Translations under genes and position numbers: made by a program | The notes under the pieces: generated by a model | Told to the model about the DNA's origin: nothing | What the model saw: only the letters and a program-made list of their open reading frames with translations | Databases searched by the model: none | Part shown: positions 46,600 through 55,354 of the stretch, one piece after another | Layout of the letters: the number at the start of each line of letters is the position of its first letter | How positions within the stretch are numbered: position 1 is the stretch's first letter | Assembly (NCBI RefSeq): GCF_002155975.1 | Contig: NZ_MUMI01000094.1 | Span: forward strand, 19,548 to 83,547 | Direction of reading: 5' to 3' | DNA: 64,000 bases | Source of the DNA: Amycolatopsis kentuckyensis | GTDB lineage: Bacteria; Actinomycetota; Actinomycetes; Mycobacteriales; Pseudonocardiaceae

Positions 46600-47582
46600 T
46601 GCGCACCATCGGTGTCCTCCTGCTGCCGGGCACCCGGATGTTCGACCTCGCGGTGATCGGTGAGGTCTGGGGCCAGGACCGGACCGACAGCGGCATCGGC
46701 CCGTTCACCGTCCGGCTGTGCCGGGCCGGCCGGGTGCGAACCGCGGTTTCGCCGTTCGGGGACGTCGCGGCCACGCACGGCCTCGCCGGGCTCGACGGCT
46801 GCGACCTCGTGCTGGCGCCGGGCCGCGATGATCCCTTGGCCCCGGTGCCGCCCTCCGCCGTCGCGGCGCTGCGCCGGGCACACCGAGCCGGGGCGACCGT
46901 CGCCGGGTTGTGCTCCGGCGCGTTCACCCTCGCCGCCGCCGGCCTGCTCGACGGCCGCCCGGCGACCACGCACTGGCGCGACCTCGACGCCCTCGCCCGC
47001 GTCGCCCCGCGCGCGGACCTCCACCGCGACGTGCTCTACACCGACGACGGCGGTGTCCTGACGTCCGCGGGCGTCGTCGGCGGCCTCGACCTCTGCCTGT
47101 ACCTGGTCCGGCGCGACCACGGCGCGGACGTCGCCGCCGCGCTCGCCCGGCGCCTGGTGATGCCACCGGCACGCGAAGGCGGGCAGCGCCAATACGTCGA
47201 CAACCCGCTGCCGCCGTCGGCGGCCCAGCCCGGCATGGCGTCCACAATGGACTGGGCGCTGGCGCGGCTCGGGGACGGCATCGGCGTCGAGGACCTGGTC
47301 GGGCACGCGCGGATGAGCGAACGGACCTTCCACCGCGAGTTCGCCGCGGCCGCCGGCGTGACACCGGGCCGCTGGCTGCGGGTCCAGCGCGTCCGGTACG
47401 CGCAGCGGCTGCTGGAGACGACGTCACTGCCGGTCGGGCGCGTCGCCGAACGGTCCGGGCTGGGCACGGCGGCCAACCTGCGGCGCCGGATGCGCGCCGA
47501 GGTCGGCGTCGGTCCCGACAGCTACCGGCGTACGTTCCGGTCCGGAGGGGCTACGGTCGGGGAATGTACGAGCACCTCCTGA
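46599..47582 (+). CDS. AdpA/GlxA-like transcription regulator (DJ-1 domain plus AraC HTH)
   Basis: 327 residues. N-terminal DJ-1/PfpI-like domain with VLLLPGTRMFDLAVIGEVWG and VAGLCSGAFTLAAAGLLDGR (Cys at the nucleophile elbow); C-terminal AraC double HTH with HARMSERTFHREFAAAAGVTPGRW and RLLETTSLPVGRVAERSGLG. Likely controls the divergent hydrolase and itself. ATG 46599 follows a -10 at leaderless spacing. Its last 19 bases overlap the next gene. Confidence 0.88.
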   Translation: MRTIGVLLLPGTRMFDLAVIGEVWGQDRTDSGIGPFTVRLCRAGRVRTAVSPFGDVAATHGLAGLDGCDLVLAPGRDDPLAPVPPSAVAALRRAHRAGATVAGLCSGAFTLAAAGLLDGRPATTHWRDLDALARVAPRADLHRDVLYTDDGGVLTSAGVVGGLDLCLYLVRRDHGADVAAALARRLVMPPAREGGQRQYVDNPLPPSAAQPGMASTMDWALARLGDGIGVEDLVGHARMSERTFHREFAAAAGVTPGRWLRVQRVRYAQRLLETTSLPVGRVAERSGLGTAANLRRRMRAEVGVGPDSYRRTFRSGGATVGECTSTS

Positions 47583-48331
47583 TGAGCCGGGACGGCGACA
47601 CCGTCACGATCACCATGAACCGGCCGGCGCGGCGCAACTCGCTGTCCGCGGACCACCTCGCCGAGCTGCTCGCCGCGTTCCGCGCGGCGGGGACGTCCGA
47701 CGCGACCGGCGTCGTGCTGGCCGGCGCGGGCCCGGTGTTCTCCGCCGGCCACGACTTCGGCGACGTCGCCGACCGGGATCTGATGGGCGTGCGCGAGCTG
47801 CTCACGTTGTGCACGGACCTGATGCGGACGATGCAGTCGATCCCGCAGGTGGTCGTCGCGCGGGTGCACGGCCTGGCCACCGCGGCGGGCTGTCAGCTCG
47901 TGGCGTCGTGCGACCTGGCCGTGGCCGCCGAGTCGGCGGGCTTCGCGCTGCCAGGTGGCAAGGGCGGCTGGTTCTGCCACACGCCGGCGGTCCCGGTGGC
48001 GCGCTCGATCGGCCGCAAGCGCCTGATGGAGCTGGCGCTGACCGGCGACACCATCGACGCGGCGACCGCGCTCGACTGGGGCCTGGTCAACTGCGTGGTG
48101 CCCGACGAACAGCTCGACGACGCCGTCGGGGACCTGCTGTCGCGGGCGACGCGCGGCAGCCGGGCCAGCAAGTCGATGGGCAAGGTGACGCTCTACGCCC
48201 AGCTCGACCGCCCCGAGGCCGACGCCTACGCGATCGCGCTGGAGGTCATGGCCGCGGCGTCCCAGCTGCCCGGCGCCCGCGAAGGCAGGGCGGCGTTCCT
48301 GGAGAAGCGCAAGCCCTCCTGGCCCGACTGA
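47564..48331 (+). CDS. Enoyl-CoA hydratase/isomerase family protein
   Basis: 255 residues, crotonase fold. ITMNRPARRNSLSADHL, VFSAGHDFGDV (first oxyanion strand) and VHGLATAAGCQLVASCDLAVA are hallmark. The usual second catalytic Glu position reads GGKGGWFCHTPAV, typical of the ECHDC3-like group, so hydratase activity is uncertain. ATG 47564 lies inside the upstream regulator gene; TACGGT (47552-47557) would give a leaderless message. Confidence 0.82.
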   Translation: MYEHLLMSRDGDTVTITMNRPARRNSLSADHLAELLAAFRAAGTSDATGVVLAGAGPVFSAGHDFGDVADRDLMGVRELLTLCTDLMRTMQSIPQVVVARVHGLATAAGCQLVASCDLAVAAESAGFALPGGKGGWFCHTPAVPVARSIGRKRLMELALTGDTIDAATALDWGLVNCVVPDEQLDDAVGDLLSRATRGSRASKSMGKVTLYAQLDRPEADAYAIALEVMAAASQLPGAREGRAAFLEKRKPSWPD

Positions 48332-48372
48332 GCCCGGGCCGCTTCGGCTTCTTCTGTCGTGGCCGCTGACCG

Positions 48373-48389
48373 TACCATACGGTATGGTA
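48373..48389. promoter_or_regulatory. 17-base palindromic TetR operator
   Basis: TACCATAC-G-GTATGGTA: perfect 8-base arms around one base. It contains the -10 candidate TATGGT (48383-48388), so bound repressor would block RNA polymerase. Confidence 0.75.
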
Positions 48390-48394
48390 TGGCC

Positions 48395-48895
48395 ATGGCG
48401 GGCAAACGGGACTGGCTGGACGCGGGGCTGGTGCTGCTGGCGGAGCGGGGCGCGCCGTCGGTGACCATCGAGCGGCTCACCGAGCGCCTCGGGCTGTCGA
48501 AAGGCTCCTTCTACCACCACTTCAAGGGCATGAGCGGCTACCGCACCGCCCTGCTGGAGCACTTCGAGGCCGAACGCACCACGCGGTTCGTGGAGCAGGC
48601 CGAAGCGGCGGAAGGTGACCGGCTGAGCGCGTTGCTGGGGCTCGTCCTGGCGCCCGGTCCCGGGCCGGAGCTGGAGATCGCCGTCCGGGCGTGGGCCCTG
48701 CAGGACGTCGAAGCGCGGGCGGTCCAGGAGCGCGTCGACCGGACCCGCGTGGCCTACCTGACCGAGATCAGCGGCGACGCCGCTCTCGCGCAGGCGCTGT
48801 ACCTGATCGTCGTCGGCGCCGGGCAGGTCGTGCCGCCGCTGACCGGCCGGCAGCTCAGGAACGCACTGGAACTCGTACTGGGGAGACGGAAATGA
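48395..48895 (+). CDS. TetR family repressor, likely self-regulated
   Basis: 166 residues. HTH with TIERLTERLGLSKGSFYHHF; C-terminal helices with AVRAWALQDVEARAVQERVDR. ATG 48395 is 6 bases after the -10 and aligns with family starts (MAGKRDWLDAGL); ATG 48389 is in frame just upstream. Its stop overlaps the next start (ATGA), so it is co-expressed with the DUF2867 gene. Confidence 0.88.
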   Translation: MAGKRDWLDAGLVLLAERGAPSVTIERLTERLGLSKGSFYHHFKGMSGYRTALLEHFEAERTTRFVEQAEAAEGDRLSALLGLVLAPGPGPELEIAVRAWALQDVEARAVQERVDRTRVAYLTEISGDAALAQALYLIVVGAGQVVPPLTGRQLRNALELVLGRRK

Positions 48896-49392
48896 CCGAA
48901 CCTTTTCTCGACGGCGCCGACTACGTCGAATTCAAGGAGATCGCGAGCGAGAACAGCCTGCGCGAGTTCGTCGCGGGCGTGTTCGGCTGGTCGCCGTGGT
49001 GGGTGAAAGGGCTCTTCGGCGTCCGGTACCTGCTCGCGAAGGCCCTGCGGCTGGACACCGCGTCGGTGCCGCGGACCGGCCGGCTCCGGCCCGAGGACGT
49101 CGGGTTCGCGCCCGGCCACCGGATCGCGTTCTTCACCGTGCGGGCGGGCGATCCGGAGCGGTACCTGGTGGCGGGCGTGGACGACAGCCACCTGACCGGC
49201 TACCTGACGGCCGAAGCGGTGCCAGGCGGCTTCCGGCTCGGCACCATCGTGCACTTCCACAACCGCGTCGGCCCGCGCTACTTCGCGCTGATCAAGCCGT
49301 TCCACCACCTGGTGATCCGGGGGATGCTCAGGGCCGGTGCCGCTCGAACAGCAGGAGCTGGGCCCACGCGGCGATCGACTGGGCGTCGGTGA
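48892..49392 (+). CDS. DUF2867-like protein
   Basis: 166 residues. Pattern: [67 protein letters not shown], which fits DUF2867. The usual C-terminus would end near GMLRAGA; the frame continues for about 20 basic residues into the convergent Nudix gene. Function unknown; coupled to a TetR gene. Confidence 0.72.
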   Translation: MTEPFLDGADYVEFKEIASENSLREFVAGVFGWSPWWVKGLFGVRYLLAKALRLDTASVPRTGRLRPEDVGFAPGHRIAFFTVRAGDPERYLVAGVDDSHLTGYLTAEAVPGGFRLGTIVHFHNRVGPRYFALIKPFHHLVIRGMLRAGAARTAGAGPTRRSTGRR

Positions 49393-49873
49393 TCTCGCCG
49401 GTGAGGATCATCTTCTCGACGTCCGCGCGCGCGAACCACGCGCTGCGCATGTCCTGCTCCTCGTGCTCGCGCTCCGGCTCGCCTTCGTGGATGTCCGTGG
49501 CGAGGAACACCCAGCCGCGCTGGCTGCTCATGCCGGCGGCGACGTCGAGCTTGCCGAGCGGGACCATCGAGCCGGCCCGCAACCCGGTCTCCTCGCGCAG
49601 CTCCCGCACGGCGAGTTCGGCGGGCGGCACGTCCGCCAGGTCCGGCGCGGTGCCCTGCGGGAACTCCCAGCGCCGCTCGCCGAGCGGGTAGCGGAACTGC
49701 TCGACCAGCCGGAACCGGTCGCCGTCCTGGGCGATGACCAGCGCGTACGACGGCTTGTCGATCACACCGTAGATGCCCGGCGAGCCGTCGGGGCGGCGGA
49801 TCTCGTCCTCCCGCACCGTCATCCAGTTGTTCCGGTACACCTCGCGGGACGCGACACGCTGAATGGGGTCCAC
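49328..49873 (-). CDS. Nudix hydrolase, ADP-ribose pyrophosphatase-like
   Basis: 181 residues. [33 protein letters not shown] and [14 protein letters not shown] form the Nudix region, with the RELREETG core intact and the first Glu position less clear. The family hydrolyses nucleoside diphosphate compounds. ATG 49873 is 37 bases from the divergent nucS. Its 3' end overlaps the DUF2867 gene by 65 bases. Confidence 0.85.
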   Translation of the reverse strand: MDPIQRVASREVYRNNWMTVREDEIRRPDGSPGIYGVIDKPSYALVIAQDGDRFRLVEQFRYPLGERRWEFPQGTAPDLADVPPAELAVRELREETGLRAGSMVPLGKLDVAAGMSSQRGWVFLATDIHEGEPEREHEEQDMRSAWFARADVEKMILTGEITDAQSIAAWAQLLLFERHRP

Positions 49874-49910
49874 GCGCCCAGTATCACCGACCCTGTCCTA
49901 CCCTCCTCGG

Positions 49911-50570
49911 GTGCGTCTCGTGATCGCGCGGTGCCAGGTCGACTACGCCGGCCGGCTCACCGCCCACCTGCCGATGGCCACCCGCCTGCTGCTCGTCAAG
50001 TCCGACGGCTCGGTGTCGGTGCACTCCGACGACCGTGCGTACAAGCCGTTGAACTGGATGAGCCCGCCCTGCTGGCTGATCGAGGACGGCAAGCTCTGGA
50101 TCGTCGAGAACAAACAGGGCGAGAAGCTGGTGATCTCGATCGAGGAGGTCTTCCACGACTACTCCCAGGCCCTGGGCGCGGAACCGGGCCTGCAGAAGGA
50201 CGGCGTGGAAGCCCACCTGCAGGAACTGCTGGCCGAGCACATCAAGACCCTCGGCGACGGCTACACGCTGGTCCGCCGCGAATTCCCCACGGCCATCGGC
50301 CCGGTCGACATCATGGCCCGCGACGCCGACGGCAAGTCGGTGGCGGTCGAGATCAAGCGCCGCGGCGAAATCGACGGCGTCGAGCAGCTGACCCGCTACC
50401 TGGAACTGCTCAACCGCGACCCGCTCCTGGCCCCGGTGCAGGGCGTGTTCGCGGCCCAGATCATCAAGCCGCAGGCCCGCACCCTGGCGGAGGACCGCGG
50501 GATCCGCTGCCTGACCCTGGACTACGACGAACTGCGCGGCATCGAGTCCGACGAGTTCCGGCTGTTCTGA
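49911..50570 (+). CDS. nucS: Mismatch endonuclease NucS
   Basis: 219 residues. Actinobacterial NucS cuts DNA at mismatches and replaces MutS/MutL. N-terminal DNA-binding domain with [19 protein letters not shown] and [10 protein letters not shown]; the nuclease motif is [21 protein letters not shown] (split here as Asp, Glu, Lys triad). TACCCT (49899-49904) is 6 bases before GTG 49911, so leaderless. In mycobacteria nucS also lies downstream of the atp-murA block. Confidence 0.95.
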   Translation: MRLVIARCQVDYAGRLTAHLPMATRLLLVKSDGSVSVHSDDRAYKPLNWMSPPCWLIEDGKLWIVENKQGEKLVISIEEVFHDYSQALGAEPGLQKDGVEAHLQELLAEHIKTLGDGYTLVRREFPTAIGPVDIMARDADGKSVAVEIKRRGEIDGVEQLTRYLELLNRDPLLAPVQGVFAAQIIKPQARTLAEDRGIRCLTLDYDELRGIESDEFRLF

Positions 50571-50571
50571 C

Positions 50572-50787
50572 GTGTCCGAGGTGGAGCCGGGCCGGTACGT
50601 CCACTACAAGGGCGGCGAGTACGAGGTGCTGGGCGTGGCCCGGCACAGCGAGTCCGAAGAGGAACTGGTGGTCTACCGGGCGCTCTACGGCGAGCGGGGG
50701 CTGTGGGTGCGCCCGGCACCGATGTTCACCGAGACCGTCGAGACACCCGCCGGCCGGGTGCCGCGGTTCCGGCGAGTGCCGGACTGA
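50572..50787 (+). CDS. DUF1653 family protein
   Basis: 71 residues, complete small domain: GRYVHYKGGEYEVLGVARHS, LVVYRALYGERGLWVRP, FTETV. GTG start 2 bases after the nucS stop, likely co-expressed. Function unknown. Confidence 0.85.
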   Translation: MSEVEPGRYVHYKGGEYEVLGVARHSESEEELVVYRALYGERGLWVRPAPMFTETVETPAGRVPRFRRVPD

Positions 50788-51261
50788 CGCCCGGCTCGCG
50801 GAGACGGGCAGTTCGTTCGGCTGCGTTTTCGCCACCTGCTCCGGGCCGGTCGGGCCTGCCCGCGGGTGGCGGCCCGACCCGGCTTCGGTGAAAAATCGGC
50901 CTCGGACTGCCCGAAGGGGCGGGTCTCGGTGCCGATACCGAATCGATGCCGAAAACGACGTATCTGATTCGCTGATTGTTGCTCCGCCAGGAAATCGTTA
51001 ACGCGATAGTCGGCCGCGCAGTGAGAAGAAACTTTTTCAACGCCTTTTGTGCGCTGTTCGGGTGAGTTCGGGTTCTTGTTCGCCGTTGTCGTGCGACACT
51101 CGATTCGAGGGGTTCCGCCGGTGCGTCCGGTGTGGCCGGAGGGTGGTGCGCTCGGCCGTCTTTCTTCGTCGTGCCAACGTTTCAGTCCGCCTTCGAGCTC
51201 GGGGTGCGCATGCCATCCGGCCGGCGTGTGCGCATTTTTTGCCTGCACGGAGGAGGAAGTC
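50788..51261. other. 474-base region without a gene
   Basis: No supported gene. The part from about 50890 to 51060 is AT-richer than the surroundings. A plus-strand frame from 51049 that runs into the next gene is Cys/Pro-rich and has no ribosome site. The AGGAGGA ribosome site of the next gene is at the right end. Confidence 0.5.
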
Positions 51262-52038
51262 ATGCGTTATCGCCCACTCGGTTCCGATCCGGCCGACCCG
51301 CGCCTGGGCCGGTTCATTCCGGATGACTGGCGGCACGTGGAAAGGTATCCGCTCGGCGCGCTGGCCGACGAAGACCGGCCCACCCGGGCGCCGGTCGTGA
51401 TCGGCGTCAACTGGTACTCGGCGTTCGACCAGCCGGAGCAGGACGAGAAGTCCGGCGAGTTCTTCATCGCGAGGGCCGGCGTCAAGAAGCTCGGCCGGAT
51501 CCGCGGCGGCCACTGCGTCTGCCTCGAGCCGGGCGGCACCCCGGACACCGACGCCTGGTACGCCTTCTACGACCAGGGCCACGAAGGCGCGTGTGTCGGC
51601 TTCGGCTGGTCGCGGTGCATGTCGATCTTCAACGGCAGCGAGTACGCGGCCCGCTGGCTCTGGGACTCGGCCAAGAAGCGCGACGAGTGGCCCGAGACCA
51701 ACCCCGGTGACGAGAACGGCACGTCGGTCCGCGCCGCGGCCGAGGTGCTCAAGGACACCGGGCACGTCCTGTGGGACGACTCCTACGCCGCCGACGACTG
51801 GCACGCCCGCGAGAAGTACACCGCCGAAGCCAAGCAGGGCATCAAGGCGTTCCGCTGGGCGAAGTCGGTCGACGACGTGCACTCGGTGCTCGCCAACCCG
51901 CGTGCCGACGAGCTCGGCGCCGTGCCGATCCTCAACTCGTGGGGCCCGGGCTACCCGCACCGGACCTACCTGCCCGACGCCGTTCTGGCCCACCTGATCG
52001 ACGAGGACGGCGAGATCGCCGTACCGACCGACCGCTGA
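51262..52038 (+). CDS. Papain-like cysteine peptidase homologue with permuted motif order
   Basis: 258 residues, no signal peptide. Papain-type motifs are visible: YDQGHEGACVGFGW with Gln105 and Cys111 at the papain Gln19-Cys25 spacing, and ILNSWG with Asn225 as the papain Asn175 motif. The candidate His motif GGHCV (His84) comes before the Cys instead of between Cys and Asn; His233 after NSWG is another candidate. VVIGVNWYSAFD before it also resembles the segment that normally lies after the Cys helix. Strong AGGAGGA ribosome site before ATG 51262. Similar proteins occur in actinobacteria and phages by my recollection. Function unknown. Confidence 0.6.
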   Translation: MRYRPLGSDPADPRLGRFIPDDWRHVERYPLGALADEDRPTRAPVVIGVNWYSAFDQPEQDEKSGEFFIARAGVKKLGRIRGGHCVCLEPGGTPDTDAWYAFYDQGHEGACVGFGWSRCMSIFNGSEYAARWLWDSAKKRDEWPETNPGDENGTSVRAAAEVLKDTGHVLWDDSYAADDWHAREKYTAEAKQGIKAFRWAKSVDDVHSVLANPRADELGAVPILNSWGPGYPHRTYLPDAVLAHLIDEDGEIAVPTDR

Positions 52039-52066
52039 TCCCGGCCGCTCCCGCGGCGTGCGGAAC

Positions 52067-52109
52067 GAGGGCGCGTTTTCCCTGGTCAAGGCCGGGAGAG
52101 CGCGCCCTC
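52067..52109 (+). terminator. Terminator after the papain-like gene
   Basis: GAGGGCGCG (52067-52075) pairs with CGCGCCCTC (52101-52109), 28 bases after the stop. Confidence 0.65.
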
Positions 52110-52163
52110 TGACCATTTTGGACACGTCGGCGTGCCGACCCTGAATCCATGCAGTACTGTCCG

Positions 52164-52197
52164 GATCCGACGGGATACTGGTGATTCCTGTCGGATC
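52164..52197 (+). promoter_or_regulatory. Inverted repeat in the symporter leader
   Basis: GATCCGAC (52164-52171) and GTCGGATC (52190-52197), perfect arms with an 18-base spacer, downstream of TTGGAC-N17-CTGAAT (52118-52146), a possible promoter. It may be an operator or an RNA stem. Confidence 0.4.
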
Positions 52198-52249
52198 TTG
52201 TCCTGTTTGACTCGTACTGTTTCAAGAAGCACAGCCGGAGGTGGGTCGG

Positions 52250-53947
52250 GTGCTCGTCCTAGCCGATGCGAACCTGCGACTCGACGCGAGCGCGATCGAC
52301 TACATCGAATTGGCGTTCTACTTCGTTCTCGTGCTCGGCATCGGGTACCTGGCGCGGCGGCAGGTGTCGAGCAGCCTCGACTTCTTCCTGTCGGGCCGGT
52401 CGCTGCCCGCCTGGGTCACCGGCCTGGCGTTCATTTCGGCGAACCTCGGCGCGGTCGAGGTGATGGGCATGTCGGCCAACGGCGCCCAGTACGGCCTGCC
52501 GACCGTGCACTACTTCTGGATCGGCGCCATCCCGGCGATGCTGTTCCTCGGCATCGTGATGATGCCCTTCTACTACGGCTCCAAGGTCCGCAGCGTCCCG
52601 GAGTTCATGCGGCGGCGCTTCGGCAAGCCGGCCCACCTGGTCAACGGCGTCAGCTTCGCCGCGGCCCAGATCCTCATCGCGGGCGCGAACCTCTTCCTGC
52701 TGGCCAGCGTGGTGAACCTGCTGCTGGGCTGGCCGCTGTGGGTGTCGATCATCGTCGCCGCCGCGATCGTGCTCTCCTACACCGCGCTCGGCGGCCTCTC
52801 CGCCGCGATCTACAACGAGGTCCTGCAGTTCTTCGTCATCGTCATCGCGCTGGTGCCGCTGACGATCATCGGCCTGGTCAAGGTCGGCGGCTGGCAGGGC
52901 CTGGTCGACAAGGTGACCAACAGCCCGGGCGGCACCGCGCAGCTGCACTCGTGGCCCGGTGACAACCTGACCGGCTTCGGCAACAGCCTGCTTTCGGTGC
53001 TGGGCATCGTCTTCGGCCTCGGGTTCGTGCTCTCCTTCGGCTACTGGACGACGAACTTCGTCGAGGTCCAGCGCGCGATGGCGTCGAAGAGCATGTCCGC
53101 CGCGCGGCGCACGCCGATCATCGGCGCGTTCCCGAAGATGCTGGTCCCGTTCATCGTGATCATCCCCGGCATGATCGCCGCGGTCACCGTGTCCGAGTAC
53201 GTCAAGGACAAGCAGGTGCTGCTCGACGGCGGCAAGGCCGAAAGCGGCGTCACCTTCAACAACGCGCTCCTGCTGCTGATGCGCGACCTGCTGCCGAACG
53301 GCATGCTCGGCATCGCCATCGCCGGTCTGCTGGCCTCGTTCATGGCCGGTATGGCGGCGAACCTGAGCTCGTTCAACACGGTCTTCACGTACGACATCTG
53401 GCAGACGTACGTGAAGAAGGACAAGCCGGACCACTACTACCTGAACCTGGGCCGCATCGTGACGTCGGCCGGCACGATCCTCGCGATCGGCACCGCCTTC
53501 ATCGCGTCGAACTCCGGCAACATCCTGAACTACCTGCAGGACCTGTTCTCCTTCTTCAACGCGCCGCTGTTCGCCACGTTCATCCTGGGCATGTTCTGGA
53601 AGCGGATGACCCCGCACGCCGGCTGGAGCGGCCTGGTGCTCGGCACGGCGTCCGCCATCACGATCTGGGGCCTGTCGCAGGCCGGGGTGATCGGGCTGGA
53701 GGGCCAGGGCACCAGCTTCGTGGCCGCCGGTGTCGCCTTCGTGGTCGACATCGTGGTGAGCGTCGTCGTCTCGCTGGCGACCAAGCCGAAGCCGGACGAA
53801 GAGCTGGTGGGCCTCGTCTACTCGCTCACGCCGAAGGAAACCCGCCAGCACGACTCGACCGGGGAGAACGCGGGCTGGTACCGCAAGCCGGGCCTGCTCG
53901 CGGGCATCGTGCTCGTCCTGACCATCGCCCTGAACGCCATCTTCTAG
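52250..53947 (+). CDS. Sodium:solute symporter (SLC5/SSS family)
   Basis: 565 residues, about 13 membrane segments. Family signatures: FFLSGRSLPAWVTGLAFISANLG, GGLSAAIYNEVLQFFV and GIAIAGLLASFMAGMAANLSSFNTVF, the last carrying the Na2-site Ser/Thr. Imports a solute with Na+; substrate not evident. GTG 52250 is chosen because GGAGG (52237-52241) lies 8 bases upstream. A small membrane protein gene follows 9 bases later. Confidence 0.9.
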   Translation: MLVLADANLRLDASAIDYIELAFYFVLVLGIGYLARRQVSSSLDFFLSGRSLPAWVTGLAFISANLGAVEVMGMSANGAQYGLPTVHYFWIGAIPAMLFLGIVMMPFYYGSKVRSVPEFMRRRFGKPAHLVNGVSFAAAQILIAGANLFLLASVVNLLLGWPLWVSIIVAAAIVLSYTALGGLSAAIYNEVLQFFVIVIALVPLTIIGLVKVGGWQGLVDKVTNSPGGTAQLHSWPGDNLTGFGNSLLSVLGIVFGLGFVLSFGYWTTNFVEVQRAMASKSMSAARRTPIIGAFPKMLVPFIVIIPGMIAAVTVSEYVKDKQVLLDGGKAESGVTFNNALLLLMRDLLPNGMLGIAIAGLLASFMAGMAANLSSFNTVFTYDIWQTYVKKDKPDHYYLNLGRIVTSAGTILAIGTAFIASNSGNILNYLQDLFSFFNAPLFATFILGMFWKRMTPHAGWSGLVLGTASAITIWGLSQAGVIGLEGQGTSFVAAGVAFVVDIVVSVVVSLATKPKPDEELVGLVYSLTPKETRQHDSTGENAGWYRKPGLLAGIVLVLTIALNAIF

Positions 53948-53956
53948 GAGGTCGGA

Positions 53957-54247
53957 ATGGCTACCGAGTCGCAGCCGCGCGCACACAAGGCAGGCGCCTT
54001 CGACATCCGGCTGATCATCGCCCTGCTGATCGGCGTCTACGGCGTCATCCTCACCGTCATGGGCATCGGCTTCACCTCCGACGAGGAGATCAAGAAGGCG
54101 GCCGACGTCAACATCAACCTGTGGGCCGGGATCGGCATGCTGGTGGTCGCGGCGCTGTTCGTCACCTGGGCGTTGGTCCGGCCGCTCGTCGTGCCCGCCG
54201 AGCCCGAGGCGGAGACGGGCGACACACCGGCGGCGGCCGGCGAATAG
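53957..54247 (+). CDS. Small two-helix membrane protein, symporter partner
   Basis: 96 residues, two membrane segments (LIIALLIGVYGVILTVMGIGF and LWAGIGMLVVAALFVTWALV). AGGAGG ribosome site, 9 bases after the symporter stop. Small partner proteins of SSS transporters are known (for example DUF485 with acetate permeases); this one is not obviously DUF485. Confidence 0.7.
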   Translation: MATESQPRAHKAGAFDIRLIIALLIGVYGVILTVMGIGFTSDEEIKKAADVNINLWAGIGMLVVAALFVTWALVRPLVVPAEPEAETGDTPAAAGE

Positions 54248-54294
54248 CCGGGTTGTCCGGACAGCGGCGCGCGGGTGCCGCTACCGTGCATCGC

Positions 54295-55287
54295 GTGTTC
54301 CCAGACGTTCGGCACCGCCGTCTCCCGAAGCTGTTCCTGCTGGTCACCGCGCTCGCGCTGCCGCTGACGGCGTGCGGGCCGGACCTCGGCAAGTCCAACT
54401 TCGCCCGGACGACGGTGCCCGCGGCGGCCGGCTCCGGCCAGGTCGCCGACGGCCCGATCACCGACGCCGCCGTCGCGGCCGGCGTGCTCCGCACGATCCA
54501 GCCGTGCCAGTTCCTCACCAAGGACGCCCTGGGTGCGCTGGGCCTCGGCACGGTCGAGGACGACCCGTCGCCGTCGTCCATCGCCTTCGACACCTGCAGC
54601 AACAAGGTGAAGGACCCCGGCGGCAAGGAGATCCGGCTCGAGCTCGAGATCGGCAGCACCGTCGTGCCGCGGGCGGACAAGACGACCGGGGTGGCCGGCG
54701 GGCTGCCGCTGCGGGTGAACAAGACCGGCGACACCGACTGCACCGTCGTCGTGATGACGGCGCTGAACCCGGATGTGGGGCTCGAGGTGTCGGTCACCTA
54801 CGCCGGTGACCCGTGCCGTCCCGGGCAGGCGTTCGCCGAGGCCGTCGTCCAGAAGCTGCACAACTCGCCGGAGAAGTACTCGACGCCCGCGGGCACCGTG
54901 CTGACCGCCGATCCGTGCGCGATGGCCGACACCGCGGCGGTGACTGCCGTCGTGCCGTCGGCGAAGGCCGCGCCGTCGGGCCTGCACTCGTGCGAGTGGA
55001 AGGACCGGGGACCGGCGGTGACGGTCGGGTTCCGGCCGGGCCTGCCCCCGCTCGTCGGCGACGGCAATTCCAAGGTGGACCTCGGCAACGGCGTGACCGG
55101 CTTCCAGAAGCAGGCGACCGGGGGTTCGGCGCGGTGCAAGGTCGAGTGGCAGCACCGGCCGTGGCAGGGCGACGACGTCGAACTGGCCCAGGTGGACTAC
55201 CAGGGCTATGCGGACAACGACACCGACCCGTGCGGCAAGGCGGTGACCGTCGCGAAGAACGTGGTCACCAAGCTCCCCAAACCTTGA
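54295..55287 (+). CDS. DUF3558-type lipoprotein
   Basis: 330 residues. Lipoprotein signal peptide with lipobox LPLTACGP (Cys near residue 27). The mature part has two similar Cys-containing units (LRTIQPCQFLTKDALGALG and VLTADPCAMADTAAVTAVV), the double DUF3558 layout. Surface-anchored, function unknown. TACCGT (54282-54287) is 7 bases before GTG 54295. Confidence 0.78.
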   Translation: MFPDVRHRRLPKLFLLVTALALPLTACGPDLGKSNFARTTVPAAAGSGQVADGPITDAAVAAGVLRTIQPCQFLTKDALGALGLGTVEDDPSPSSIAFDTCSNKVKDPGGKEIRLELEIGSTVVPRADKTTGVAGGLPLRVNKTGDTDCTVVVMTALNPDVGLEVSVTYAGDPCRPGQAFAEAVVQKLHNSPEKYSTPAGTVLTADPCAMADTAAVTAVVPSAKAAPSGLHSCEWKDRGPAVTVGFRPGLPPLVGDGNSKVDLGNGVTGFQKQATGGSARCKVEWQHRPWQGDDVELAQVDYQGYADNDTDPCGKAVTVAKNVVTKLPKP

Positions 55288-55354
55288 TCTGGCGGCGGGC
55301 CGCGCGGAGAGGTAGGAAGGGGGCACCCCACCCGCCGATGCGCCGGAGGCTGCC

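Noticed and set aside
51049..51261. Upstream extension of the papain-like protein
   Set aside because: Crosses AT-rich non-coding DNA; the AGGAGGA site clearly sets the start at 51262.
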